A stretch of DNA of 48,725 nucleotides from Alphaproteobacteria bacterium (GTDB lineage: Bacteria; Myxococcota_A; UBA796; UBA2385). The translations under genes were made by a program, and so were the position numbers. The stretch's first letter is position 1, and each line of letters begins with the position of its first letter. The notes below the pieces were generated by a model that worked only from the letters and a program-made list of their open reading frames with translations, was not told the origin of the DNA and made no database searches. This document shows, piece by piece, positions 40,696-48,725 of the stretch. The DNA lies in the NCBI GenBank assembly GCA_020632755.1, contig JACKEY010000024.1:1-48725 (forward strand), in the 5' to 3' direction.

Positions 40696-42270
40696 GTGAC
40701 CCTTCGCCTCCTCTCGCTCAGCGCCCTCCTCTCCCTCTCCGCCTGCGGGGACAAGGACGGCGGCTCCGACGCGGACACCGACGCCGACAGCGATGCCGAC
40801 ACCGACACGGACGGCGCCACCGACGCGGATGCCGACGCCGACAGCGACGCGGACGCGGACAGCGACAGCGACAGCGACGCCGACGCGGATGCGGACACGG
40901 ACGCCACCGGCGCCGACAGCGACACCGACACCGACACCGACGGCGGCGACCCGACCGAGGACGACTGCGCGGACGGCGTGGACAACGACGCTGACGGCCT
41001 GACCGACTGCGCCGACGACGACTGCGAGCGGGACGCGGCCTGCTTCGAGTCGGTCTGCAACGACGGCGTGGACAACGACGACGACGGCCTGACCGACTGC
41101 GAGGACCCCGACTGCCTGGGCGTGCCGGTCTGCCCCGAGCTGGACTGCGACGACGACATCGACAACGACGGCGACCGGGCGGTCGACTGCGCGGACGCCG
41201 ACTGCCTGGACGACCCGGCCTGCCAGGAGCTCGACTGCGCGGACGGTGTCGACAACGACGGCGACGGCGCGACCGACTGCAACGACGACGACTGCTTCAG
41301 CCAGCCCTACTGCTACGAGAGCGACTGCGACGACGACGACGACGAAGACGGCGACGGCCTGATCGACTGCCGCGACACCGACTGCTTCGGTGTGGCGGCC
41401 TGCAAGGAGTCCGACTGCGACAACGGCGTCGACGACGACGAAGACGGCGCGGCCGACTGCCTGGACGTCGACTGCTGGCGCTCGACCGTGTGCCTGGCCG
41501 AGTGTGCCGACGACGAGGTCGGCGCAGCGACCGGCGAGAGCGTCGCGACCGGCGACACCACGGGGGCCGGGGACGACTTCTCCGACCTCGATGAGTGCGG
41601 CAGCGCCGGCGGGCTGGACCAGGGCGTCATCTGGACCGTGCCGGCCGACGGCTGCTACGAGCTGTACACCGCGGGCTCGACCTTCGACACGGTGCTGCGG
41701 CTCTACGAGAACTGCGTGACCGGCGAAGCCGCCTGCGACGACAACAGCGGCGAGGACGGCAGCACGTCGCTGCTCTACGTCGAGGGCGAGGCGGACGAGA
41801 ACTTCGTCATCGTCGTGGACGGCGCGTCGTCGACCGCCTCCGGCAGCTGGGATCTGAGCATCTCCGAGTACGAGTACCTCTACGACGACGCCATCGGCTC
41901 GGTCACCGGTGAAGCCGCCTACAGCAGCGACATCGACGGCACCGAGGACATGATCGACTACTGGTACTACTCGGCCTGCGCGTCCGACTACACCTACACC
42001 GACGGCCTGCTGTGGGCGGCGCCCTACGCCGGCACCTGGACCTTCGACACGTCCGAAGCCGAGTTCGACACCGTGCTGACCATCTGGGGCGTCGGCGACC
42101 AGTGCCCGAGCGAGCTCGGCTGCAACGACGACGAGGCCTACCCCGACATCCTGACCAGCACGGTGTCGGTCGAGCTCGAAGAGGGCCAGACCATCGTGAT
42201 CGTGGTCGCCGGCTACAACGAGAGCGAGCTCGGCGACTACCAGCTCGACATCGCCGGCGACGCCCGCTGA
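40696..42270 (+). CDS. Asp-rich Cys-repeat lipoprotein with PPC-like domains
   Basis: Exported lipoprotein. Seen: signal ALLSLSACGDK with C17 (GGAG 6 nt upstream of the GTG start); an extremely Asp/Ala/Ser/Thr-rich linker (about 20-80) made of DADSDAD/DTDTDG units; then seven Cys-containing units of the type CxDGVDNDxDGLxDCxDxDC (about 88-290), each able to hold one disulfide and a calcium site; then two tandem beta domains (about 300-525) with DTVLRLYENC and DTVLTIWGVG, the hallmark of PPC-type prepeptidase C-terminal domains. Known: PPC domains sit at the ends of exported bacterial proteins. 524 residues. Function unknown; surface adhesion or calcium storage is plausible. Confidence 0.8.
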   Translation: MTLRLLSLSALLSLSACGDKDGGSDADTDADSDADTDTDGATDADADADSDADADSDSDSDADADADTDATGADSDTDTDTDGGDPTEDDCADGVDNDADGLTDCADDDCERDAACFESVCNDGVDNDDDGLTDCEDPDCLGVPVCPELDCDDDIDNDGDRAVDCADADCLDDPACQELDCADGVDNDGDGATDCNDDDCFSQPYCYESDCDDDDDEDGDGLIDCRDTDCFGVAACKESDCDNGVDDDEDGAADCLDVDCWRSTVCLAECADDEVGAATGESVATGDTTGAGDDFSDLDECGSAGGLDQGVIWTVPADGCYELYTAGSTFDTVLRLYENCVTGEAACDDNSGEDGSTSLLYVEGEADENFVIVVDGASSTASGSWDLSISEYEYLYDDAIGSVTGEAAYSSDIDGTEDMIDYWYYSACASDYTYTDGLLWAAPYAGTWTFDTSEAEFDTVLTIWGVGDQCPSELGCNDDEAYPDILTSTVSVELEEGQTIVIVVAGYNESELGDYQLDIAGDAR

Positions 42271-42293
42271 GGCCCGAGCGGCCAGGGGCCACG

Positions 42294-42977
42294 GTGGACC
42301 TGATCCTGAGCAGCGGCTTCCTGGCCTTCGCCCGCCAGGCCGGGGTCCTGTCCGCGGTCGAAGCCGCCGAGGCGGCGGGGCGGCTGTCGATCGACGGTGT
42401 CTGCGGCACGTCGTCGGGGGCGCTGGCCGGCAGCCTGTGGGCGTCGGGCATGTCGGCGGCCCAGGTGGCGGCCGAGCTGGCCGGGCAGACGCCGCTGTCG
42501 ATGGTGGCGCTGCACCTGCAGCCCTGGCGCGGCCTGTTCGCCATGGACCGGGTGATCGCCCGGCTGGCGGAGGTGCTGCCGCCGACCTTCGAGGACCTGC
42601 CGCGGCCCTTCGCCGTGGGGGTGATCGACCGGCAGGGGCGCCCGCACCTGCTGCGCTCGGGCCCGCTGGCCCCGGCGGTCGCGGCCAGCTGCGCGATGCC
42701 CTACGTGTTCCGCCCCGTCGAGATCGAGGGGCGGCTGTGGCAGGACGGCGGCGCGAAGGATCGCCTGGGGCTGGACGGCTGGCGGGCCTGGCGGGGGCAG
42801 CGACCCTTGCTGGTCCACCTGGTCTCGCCGACCCACGGCCCGGCCGAAGAACCGCCGCTGCACGACGTGACCCTGGTGCGCACGCCGGCGTCGGGGGCGA
42901 GCTTCCTGTCGCTCGGGGACTTCGAGGGCCAGCGGGCCGAGGCCGAGGGGCTGGCGCGGACCGCGCTGGGGCTGTGA
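42294..42977 (+). CDS. Patatin-like phospholipase
   Basis: Serine-aspartate lipid acyl hydrolase. Seen: the nucleophile elbow GTSSG (38-42, Ser at centre), the catalytic Asp in LWQDGGAKD (about 150) and the preceding strand/helix ILSSGFLAFARQAGVLSAV, which is a degenerate form of the oxyanion G-G-G-x-x-G (here SSG-FLAFA). 227 residues, slightly short for patatins, so it may be a minimal single domain. GTG chosen; it starts right before the oxyanion strand, with GGGG upstream. It follows the lipoprotein gene by 23 nt. The altered oxyanion loop could reduce activity; this is inferred. Confidence 0.75.
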   Translation: MDLILSSGFLAFARQAGVLSAVEAAEAAGRLSIDGVCGTSSGALAGSLWASGMSAAQVAAELAGQTPLSMVALHLQPWRGLFAMDRVIARLAEVLPPTFEDLPRPFAVGVIDRQGRPHLLRSGPLAPAVAASCAMPYVFRPVEIEGRLWQDGGAKDRLGLDGWRAWRGQRPLLVHLVSPTHGPAEEPPLHDVTLVRTPASGASFLSLGDFEGQRAEAEGLARTALGL

Positions 42978-42993
42978 TCGACCGGCGGTCCGC

Positions 42994-44421
42994 TCAGTCG
43001 TCGCCGCCGCGCGCCAGGATGCCAGCGAACAGGATGACCGGGATCGGCAGCCAGTACAGCTGCAGGATCGGGTTCGTGCTGGGCCACCACCGGCGGTAGC
43101 GGGCCATCAGGCCCATCTCCATCGGGTGCTGCTCGGCGTCGTCGATGCTGACCGTGGCCATGGCCGTGCGGAAGGCGTCGAGCAGGGCCGTGCCCTGGCC
43201 GGCGGGGGCGTCCACGTGGCAGTGCAGGTTCACGTCGCTGTAGGCGGTGTACCAGGACAGCACGTCGACGGGCTCGGAGCTGCCGGACGCTTCGGTCTTG
43301 GTGCCCGACACCTGCCACAGGTAGGCGTCGCGGTCGCCCAGGCTCATCACCGTGAGCTCGCCCGGTTCGTCGGGGTCGATGACGATCGAGCGGCTGTCGA
43401 GCATGTCGGCGTTGCGGCCGCGGATCGGCTTGCCGCCGTCGACCTGGTAGGCGCCGCCCTTGAGCATCAGCCGCGCGGCGAGCCGGTAGTTGTCGCCCAG
43501 GCCGGGCGCCTTGTCGGGGTCGACGACTTCGAGGGTCTCGGACGACCAGGCCGCGCAGCCGAAGCCGGTCCGGCCGGTCACGTCCGTGGGGTCCAGGAAG
43601 TACTGCAGCGCCAGGGCGCCGCCGTAGCCGGAGTTGCCACCCACGGGCTCGCCGTTGATGCCCAACCGCTCGTTCTCGGCCAGGGCACGCCAGCCTTCGG
43701 GCAGGGTGATCGTGTAGCCGGCGCTCTCCTGGATGGTGCCGGTCGGCATGTCCTTCCACTTGCGCGGCCCGTCGTAGAAGGCCACCATCGACGTGAGCTC
43801 GGTCACGGCGGTGTCCATCAGGAGCGGATCGGCGACGCCGACGATCGCGATGGCGTCGTGGCCGTCGCGGATCGGGAACAGCAGCACCGTCAGGCGGCCC
43901 TGCTTGCCTTCTTCGGCGGCCAGCTGCTCGGCCAGCTCGGGCAGCTCGACCAGCGCGTCGGCCCGGATCGACGTGCCCAGGTAGGGGTCTTCGACCAGCC
44001 GCACGGACTCCCAGTCGATGGTGCCGAGCTCGGGGCCGGCGTAGGTCGAGTCCAGGAAGGCGGTGGCGAGCAGCTTGCCCTGGGTCTCGGCGTCTTCGGC
44101 CGTGAACTTCGGCTGCCAGGTGCGCTGCACCACCTCGATCAGCGCGACCAGCTGCTGGCCCTTCTTCTGCAGGGCCAGGCTGTCCTCGGCGTTGATCATC
44201 CAGGGCGGAGGCGCCCAGCCGTCGTCCAGGCCGGTCGGAGTCCGGACGACGATGTCCAGGCCGTTGAGCGGGTAGGTGGCCACGGGCTCGGCCGGGGCGT
44301 CCCCGTCGTCCGGGTCCTGGGCGGAGGCCGTGCCGGAGGCGAGGGCCCCGACCACGCCGAGGGCGCCGAGCAGACACAGGCAGGCGGTGCGCGGGCGGAG
44401 GAGATCGGAGGGGGCGAGCAT
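42994..44421 (-). CDS. Exported protein with C-terminal membrane anchor
   Basis: Not recognised. Seen: a signal-like N-terminus (LCLLGALGVVGALASGTASAQD, with an ASA|Q site), a central soluble region with beta strands (VLLFPIRDGHDAIAIVG, GYTITLPEGW), and a last helix (LQLYWLPIPVILFAGILA) before GGDD. Two charged/cysteine-poor segments and a single CAAW/HCHV pair are the only notable residues. 475 residues. It converges with the patatin gene, 16 nt apart. Could be a periplasmic protein anchored by its C-terminus; no domain family can be named. Confidence 0.55.
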   Translation of the reverse strand: MLAPSDLLRPRTACLCLLGALGVVGALASGTASAQDPDDGDAPAEPVATYPLNGLDIVVRTPTGLDDGWAPPPWMINAEDSLALQKKGQQLVALIEVVQRTWQPKFTAEDAETQGKLLATAFLDSTYAGPELGTIDWESVRLVEDPYLGTSIRADALVELPELAEQLAAEEGKQGRLTVLLFPIRDGHDAIAIVGVADPLLMDTAVTELTSMVAFYDGPRKWKDMPTGTIQESAGYTITLPEGWRALAENERLGINGEPVGGNSGYGGALALQYFLDPTDVTGRTGFGCAAWSSETLEVVDPDKAPGLGDNYRLAARLMLKGGAYQVDGGKPIRGRNADMLDSRSIVIDPDEPGELTVMSLGDRDAYLWQVSGTKTEASGSSEPVDVLSWYTAYSDVNLHCHVDAPAGQGTALLDAFRTAMATVSIDDAEQHPMEMGLMARYRRWWPSTNPILQLYWLPIPVILFAGILARGGDD

Positions 44422-44613
44422 GGAGGCTCCGCGGGTGGGTCGCGGCCGCAGGGGCCCGGCGACGGCAGGCGGTTCGGACCTGCTCGACTACCGGATTGCA
44501 GGCCGCTTCGCCAGCGCTGTGTCGCGGGAGGCGCGCAGGTTCACGGAGGTCTGGCAGGGACGGTCCCGCAGGGTCGGGCGGGCTGGTTGGGACCGACCGG
44601 GGCGGTCACCGGC

Positions 44614-45708
44614 TCAGGCCGTCGGGCCGGCGGGGGGAGGAGGGGGCGCCGACGCCGACGCGGCGCGGATGGTCGCGAGGTCCAGGCCCTCGCGCCACAG
44701 CGCGGCCAGGCCCACCATCAGGACCGGGAGGAAGCTGACCGCCCAGAGCACGATGGCGTAGCCCTTGGCCGGGGTGACCGGCTGGCCCCACAGGACCAGG
44801 GTCTTCTCGATGGCCACGTGGAAGACGCCGACGAAGCCCGGCGCCTGGGGCAGCGCGACCGTGAGCGCGAGGGCGATCGCCGTGAAACAGGCGGCGCCGT
44901 AGGGCAGCGCCATGTCGAAGGCCCGGAACAGCACGGCGATGGCCAGGGTGCCGTTGAGCCACAGGCCGACGCTGAGCAGACCGGCCTGCAGCAGGCCCTT
45001 GGGGTCGCGGGTGTTCCCGAGCCCGGCGACGAAGCCGTCGTAGAGCTGCACCACCCGGTCGCGCACCGGCGGAGGCCCCAGGCTGGCGATGGCGACGAAG
45101 GCCCGCCGAGCGGTGGCCCGGCCGTTGGCCAGGGCGAAGAAGATGCCCATCGCCACCACGGCGGCCAGCCCGAACAGCCCGCCGTAGAGCTTGAGGTTCT
45201 TGACCAGCAGCTGCTCCTCCGGCGGCAGGTTCGTCAGATCGGTGGGCAGCACCAGCACCATGACGACCAGCACGCTGACCAGCCCGAACAGGTCGTAGAC
45301 CCGCTCCATCACGGCGGTGGCGACGACCGCCGACAGCGGGTGGCCCGTCCGGCGTGCGGCGACCAGGGGCTTGGCGATCTCGCCGGCCCGCAGCGGCAGC
45401 AGCGTGTTGCAGGCGGCGCCGATGACCTGGGCGGCGAACAGGTCCGTCACCCGCGCCGACGCCCCCAGCGGCCGCAGCAGCACGGCCCAGCGCAGGGCCC
45501 GGATGCCGAACTCCGCCAGCAGGATCAGCGCGGCCAGGCCCACCCAGGGAAGGTGGACCCGGGCCAGGGCGTCGCCCAGCCCCGGCCAGTCGATGCCCCA
45601 CAGGAACCACAGCAGGGCGCCGCCGCTGACCCCGATGCCCACCACGAGCCCGCCCAGGCGGCGACGACGGCCGGAGCTGGGAGCGGGAGGAGGGGATGTC
45701 TCGGCCAC
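44614..45708 (-). CDS. UPF0104/flippase-like membrane protein (LPG synthase TM-like)
   Basis: Polytopic membrane protein of the UPF0104 family, whose members have lipid flippase or MprF-like roles. Seen: about eight hydrophobic helices and the conserved loop LPLRAGEIAKP (R107, E110) that defines the family, followed by AVVATAVMERVYDLFGL, another family segment. Near the C-terminus the helices give TAIALALTVALPQAPGFVGVFH. 364 residues. GTG start at 45708 chosen because the Arg-rich cytosolic N-terminus before the first helix is typical; longer starts upstream give no homology. TATCCT about 38 nt upstream may be the -10. It diverges from the PfkB kinase gene. Confidence 0.8.
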   Translation of the reverse strand: MAETSPPPAPSSGRRRRLGGLVVGIGVSGGALLWFLWGIDWPGLGDALARVHLPWVGLAALILLAEFGIRALRWAVLLRPLGASARVTDLFAAQVIGAACNTLLPLRAGEIAKPLVAARRTGHPLSAVVATAVMERVYDLFGLVSVLVVMVLVLPTDLTNLPPEEQLLVKNLKLYGGLFGLAAVVAMGIFFALANGRATARRAFVAIASLGPPPVRDRVVQLYDGFVAGLGNTRDPKGLLQAGLLSVGLWLNGTLAIAVLFRAFDMALPYGAACFTAIALALTVALPQAPGFVGVFHVAIEKTLVLWGQPVTPAKGYAIVLWAVSFLPVLMVGLAALWREGLDLATIRAASASAPPPPPAGPTA

Positions 45709-45780
45709 GTCTGGGGACCTCGTGCAGCGGGGAAGGCGGCGCGGAGGATACCGCCGGCGGCCGTGGCGGTGGGGCCCCTC

Positions 45781-45827
45781 GGCCGATAGGCGCCGGGGTG
45801 CTCGGAGGCCGATGGCGCCGGGTGCTC
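45781..45827. repeat. Imperfect direct repeat before the PfkB kinase
   Basis: GGCCGATAGGCGCCGG-GGTGCTC (45781-45803) and GGCCGATGGCGCCGGGTGCTC (45807-45827) match apart from two one-base differences in length, 26 nt apart start to start. They lie 25-71 nt upstream of the kinase ATG and may be a pair of regulator sites or a local duplication. Confidence 0.4.
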
Positions 45828-45851
45828 TCCCTCCTCCCCGCTGGAGCACGC

Positions 45852-46871
45852 ATGATCGGTCGCACGCCCGACGCCTCGCGGACCTGGCAGGTCGCCGGCC
45901 TGGGCAACGCCCTCGTCGACGCCCTCGTCCGCATCGACGACGACGGGATCCTCGCCCGCATGGAGCTGACCCGCGGCAACATGCACCCCGTCGACCACTC
46001 GCGCTGGCAGGCCGCCTTCGAGGCGCTCCAGCACCACGGCGTGCAGATCCAGAGCGGCGGTTCCTGTGCCAACACCATCGCCACCCTGGGGCTGATGGGC
46101 GTGCGCAGCATCTACGCCGGCCAGGTCGGCGAAGACCAGCTCGGCCACCTCTACGCCGCCAAGATGACGGAAGCCTGCGGCGCCCACGCCCTGACCTTCA
46201 CGCGCGAGCTGAACACCGGGAAGTGCCTGAGCATCATCAGCAGCTCGGACGCCGAGCGCACGATGCTGACCGACCTGGGCGCGGCGGTCGCCATGCCGGG
46301 CCTCGGGGCCTTCGAGGACACGGTCCGCTCCGCCGGCATGCTGCACGTCACCGGCTACCTGCTGCTGGGCGAGCCGATGGCCAGCCGCTGCATGGAGGCG
46401 ATCGCCATCGCCAACCAGGAGGAGATCCCGGTCAGCATCGACGTGGCCGATCCCTTCGTGGTCTCGACCGTGCGCGACGTGATGTGGCGCACGGTCGAGG
46501 AGTTCGCCGACGTCGTCTTCCTCAACGCCGAAGAAGCGCGCGCCCTGACGGGGAAGTCGCCCGAAGAGGCGATCCACGAGATCGGCGAGGTCTGCGACAC
46601 CGTGGTGCTCAAGCTCGGCGGCCGCGGCTCGCTGGTCAAGCACCACGACGACCTGTTCCCCGTCGGTGTGCACCCCGTGGCGGCGGTGGACACGACGGGT
46701 GCGGGTGACGCCTACGCCGCGGGTTTCCTGTACGGCTACCTGCAGGGCTGGGCCCCGCAGCGCGCGGCCGACCTGGGCGCCCGGGTCGCTTCGCTGACCG
46801 TCGCGCAGCTGGGGGCCGTGGTCCGCGACCGCGACGCCCTGGCCGCCGCCATCACCGCCGCACAGGCCTGA
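45852..46871 (+). CDS. PfkB/ribokinase-family sugar or nucleoside kinase (adenosine-kinase-like)
   Basis: Cytoplasmic kinase that phosphorylates a sugar or nucleoside hydroxyl using ATP. Seen: GLGNALVDALV (about 17-27), GGSCANTIATLGLMG (about 65-79, substrate/nucleoside pocket), and the C-terminal PfkB signature DTTGAGDAYAAGF (about 278-290) with catalytic Asp. The early motif and GGSCANT resemble adenosine-kinase-like proteins. ATG start with GGAG 6 nt upstream. 339 residues. The next gene follows 7 nt later, so a small operon with the SIR2-like protein is likely. Substrate not assigned. Confidence 0.88.
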   Translation: MIGRTPDASRTWQVAGLGNALVDALVRIDDDGILARMELTRGNMHPVDHSRWQAAFEALQHHGVQIQSGGSCANTIATLGLMGVRSIYAGQVGEDQLGHLYAAKMTEACGAHALTFTRELNTGKCLSIISSSDAERTMLTDLGAAVAMPGLGAFEDTVRSAGMLHVTGYLLLGEPMASRCMEAIAIANQEEIPVSIDVADPFVVSTVRDVMWRTVEEFADVVFLNAEEARALTGKSPEEAIHEIGEVCDTVVLKLGGRGSLVKHHDDLFPVGVHPVAAVDTTGAGDAYAAGFLYGYLQGWAPQRAADLGARVASLTVAQLGAVVRDRDALAAAITAAQA

Positions 46872-46878
46872 GGCTCCG

Positions 46879-47670
46879 ATGAACCTGCCCGTCGAGGTCG
46901 TCGAGGCCATCTCCGAGCAGCGCTGCCTGCTGTTCGTGGGCGGGCGCTTCAGCACCGAAGCGGCCGAGGCCCAGGGCAGGTCCCTGCCCGCCGAGAAGGA
47001 GCTCGCGAAGGAGCTCGGCTGGACCCGGCCGCGGCAGCGCCTGGGCGCTCGGGCCCGTCCCCCGCGGGCGACGCCCTCCGCCGGCGCGGCGGCCTTCCTC
47101 GAGCGCCACAACCGGGCCGACCTGCTGGCCCGCCTGCGCACCCTGACCGGCGCGGCCGACGTGGCGCCCGCCGAGTGGCACCGCCAGGCGCTGACGCACT
47201 TCCCGCTGGTGTTCACCACCACCCGGGACGACCTGCTCGAGCGGGCCGCGGCCGAGCTCGGCCAGGCCCGCGAGGTGCGACACCGGGGGGACGAGGTCGA
47301 CGCCCCGGACGCCGACCATCCCGTGCTGTACCGCATGGACGGTGTGTTCTCGCGGCCCGACGCCGTGATCCTGCCCGGCGATCCGCGCCCCGAGCTGCCC
47401 GAAGAGGTCAAGAAGTCCGTCCGCAAGCTGATCCGCGGCCACGTCGTGCTGTTCGTCGGCTACCGGCCGGACCACGAGGAGTTCGAGCAGCTCTGGGAGG
47501 ACCTGACCCTGTGCTACGGCGGCGAGCTGCCCCGCTGCCACCTGGCCGTGGCCCAGGGCCAGATCGACGACGTGCTCTGGCAGAAGTGGGTCTGGCGCGG
47601 GCTCTTGATGTTCACCGCCGACCCCAGCGAGTGCATGCAGGAGATCGCCCGCCGGATGGCCGACGCATGA
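46879..47670 (+). CDS. SIR2-like domain protein
   Basis: Probable NAD+-binding protein with the SIR2_2-type fold. Seen: LLFVGGRFS (17-25), in place of the G-A-G-x-S loop; FTTTRDDLLERA (about 112-123), like the T-T-N-Y-D segment; YRMDGVF; and VVLFVGYRPDHEEFEQLW (about 189-206), like the family's final F-x-G-Y-s-x-x-D. Known: SIR2-like domains of this type often act as NADases or fillers in antiphage and stress systems; true sirtuins deacetylate. Odd: the G-x-G-x-S loop is altered and no catalytic His is obvious. 263 residues. The ATG is 7 nt after the kinase stop, and the FAH-like gene overlaps it by ATGA. Confidence 0.7.
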   Translation: MNLPVEVVEAISEQRCLLFVGGRFSTEAAEAQGRSLPAEKELAKELGWTRPRQRLGARARPPRATPSAGAAAFLERHNRADLLARLRTLTGAADVAPAEWHRQALTHFPLVFTTTRDDLLERAAAELGQAREVRHRGDEVDAPDADHPVLYRMDGVFSRPDAVILPGDPRPELPEEVKKSVRKLIRGHVVLFVGYRPDHEEFEQLWEDLTLCYGGELPRCHLAVAQGQIDDVLWQKWVWRGLLMFTADPSECMQEIARRMADA

Positions 47671-48509
47671 GCGGGATCGACCGCCGGGCGCGGGTGCGCG
47701 ATGCCGACGGTCGCCCGTGGGCCGTCCGCGTGCACGGCACCCCGGTCGAGCAGGGGGACGCGCCGCTGGCGGGACTGCGCTTCGAGCTGGCCGAGGGCGA
47801 TCTGCTGGGCGAGCTGCGGGGCACCGGCCGATACCTGGCGCCCGACCGCGTGACCCTGCTGCCGCCGGTGATGCCCGGCAAGATCGTGGGCATCGGCAGC
47901 AACTACCGGGCCCACGCCGCCGAGCTGGGCCGTGCCCTTCCGACGGTGCCCAAGATGTTCCTGAAGCCGTCCAGCGCGGTGGTGGGCCCTGGCGCACCGA
48001 TCGAGCTGCCGCCCGGCACGGAGCGGGTGGACCACGAAGCCGAGCTGGCCCTGGTGGTCGGCCGCACCCTGCAGCGGGTCTCGCCCGCGGAAGCGCTGGA
48101 CGGACTGGCCGGGGTGACCTGCCTCTGCGACGTGACGGCCCGGGATCTGCAGCAGCTCGACGGCGTCTTCGCCCGGGCCAAGGGCTTCGACAGCTTCTGC
48201 CCGCTGGGGCCGTGGCTGGTGCGGGGCCTGGACCCGCGGGACCTCGCCGTGCGGCTGCACCTGCAGCGCGGTGGCGCGTGGTCGACGGTCCAGGACGGTC
48301 GCAGCTCGGACATGGTGTTCGGCCCGGCCGAGCTGTTGTCCTTCGTGAGCGGCGTGATGACCCTGTACCCCGGCGACGTCATCGCCACCGGCACGCCGGC
48401 CGGGGTCGGGCCGCTGGTCGCCGGGGACCGCGTCCAGGTGTTCGTCGAGGGCGTCGGCCTGCTGGACAACCCGGTGCGCAACCGGGTCGATCGGCCGGAG
48501 TCCACGTGA
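47667..48509 (+). CDS. Fumarylacetoacetate hydrolase-family protein
   Basis: Member of the FAH superfamily (2-hydroxyhepta-2,4-diene-1,7-dioate isomerase/hydrolase or oxaloacetate decarboxylase branch), with a divalent-metal site. Seen: VPGKI-type entry (MPGKIVGIGSNYRAHAAELG split over about 70-90), MFLKPSSAVVGPG, the metal-ligand VDHEAELALVVG (Glu pair), CDVTARDLQ and SDMVFGPAELL, FVSGVMTLYPGDVIATGTPAGVG (given here in two parts). 280 residues. ATG in the ATGA overlap with the SIR2-like gene; the following gene overlaps in turn. Substrate unknown. Confidence 0.85.
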   Translation: MSGIDRRARVRDADGRPWAVRVHGTPVEQGDAPLAGLRFELAEGDLLGELRGTGRYLAPDRVTLLPPVMPGKIVGIGSNYRAHAAELGRALPTVPKMFLKPSSAVVGPGAPIELPPGTERVDHEAELALVVGRTLQRVSPAEALDGLAGVTCLCDVTARDLQQLDGVFARAKGFDSFCPLGPWLVRGLDPRDLAVRLHLQRGGAWSTVQDGRSSDMVFGPAELLSFVSGVMTLYPGDVIATGTPAGVGPLVAGDRVQVFVEGVGLLDNPVRNRVDRPEST

Positions 48510-48725
48510 TCCCCAGCAGCCTGCAGCCCGTGGTGATCGCGGTCGCGGCGACGGCAGCGCCCCTGCTGGTGCTGGTCGCCCTCGGCCCGCTGTCGCGGCT
48601 GCGGGCGCCCGGTGCGCTGGCGGCGGGCATCCTGGCGATCGTCGGCGGCATCGTCGGCGGGGTGCTGGCCTGGCACGAGGTGCTGGTGCTGCCGGACCTG
48701 CTGGGCCTGCAGCACGAGGTGCTGC
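48506..48725 (+). CDS. Membrane protein, N-terminal part only (cut by window edge)
   Basis: Partial gene; the window ends inside it. Seen: two hydrophobic helices, VVIAVAATAAPLLVLVALG and LAAGILAIVGGIVGGVLAW, with a short basic loop (SRLRAPG) between them. The GTG overlaps the FAH-like stop (GTGA), so it belongs to that operon. No family can be assigned from the 73 codons available. Confidence 0.5.
   Translation, partial: MIPSSLQPVVIAVAATAAPLLVLVALGPLSRLRAPGALAAGILAIVGGIVGGVLAWHEVLVLPDLLGLQHEVL

Noticed and set aside
44561..44595. CGGTCCC/GGGACCG inverted repeat after the flippase-like gene
   Set aside because: Seven bp with a 21-nt loop, no U-tract; could easily occur by chance at this G+C content.

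Overview
The window is a chromosomal segment of a very GC-rich bacterium (about 70% G+C by eye) that looks like a member of the Myxococcota or a close deltaproteobacterial relative. The signs are two surface proteins ending in Cys-rich/TM/Arg-rich MYXO-CTERM-like tails, many lipoproteins with Asp-Ser-Gly linkers after the lipobox, MopE-type metal-binding repeats, frequent GTG starts, dense ATGA/GTGA stop-start overlaps and a receiver/DUF4388-like/J-like/TPR gene pair. No insertion sequence, phage gene or CRISPR array was seen.

Layout. 1-8055: a GT2 glycosyltransferase; an overlapping pair of succinylglutamate desuccinylase/aspartoacylase-family genes, the first lacking all three zinc ligands; a pyroglutamyl-peptidase-like gene; a coiled-coil zinc-motif protein; a lipoprotein; a CPBP protease; then, on the minus strand, a secreted protein and the peroxiredoxin Bcp. 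8175-10333: three coupled genes for a protein with two Sm/Hfq-like domains and for N- and C-terminal RdgC-like polypeptides, followed by tRNA-Arg(CCG). 10546-18308: an MBL hydrolase and small membrane protein; then minus-strand genes for a VWA protein with a membrane partner, class I aldolase, and two exported proteins. 18426-26297: an ABC ATPase with two MacB-like permeases, a small membrane protein, a bicupin (minus strand), an SF2 helicase and an HlyD-type adaptor that probably belongs to the transporter. 26322-31747: a run of exported lipoproteins (PhoD-like phosphoesterase, GH88/105-like hydrolase, heparinase II/III-like lyase) that suggests breakdown of anionic polysaccharide, plus a zinc-ribbon protein. 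31856-34182: thymidine kinase and the receiver/TPR pair. 34282-40649: a 1230-residue repeat protein, a 2x[4Fe-4S] ferredoxin with a long tail and a polytopic membrane protein. 40696-48725: an Asp-rich lipoprotein, patatin, two membrane proteins, a PfkB kinase, a SIR2-like protein, an FAH-family protein and a truncated membrane protein.

Most noteworthy: the Sm-like/split-RdgC operon; the enzyme/pseudo-enzyme pair; a receiver whose phospho-acceptor Asp is Glu; and at least six genes with a TANNNN hexamer starting exactly 12 nt before the start codon and no Shine-Dalgarno, which suggests leaderless transcription. All functional assignments come from reading motifs by eye; no database search was run.
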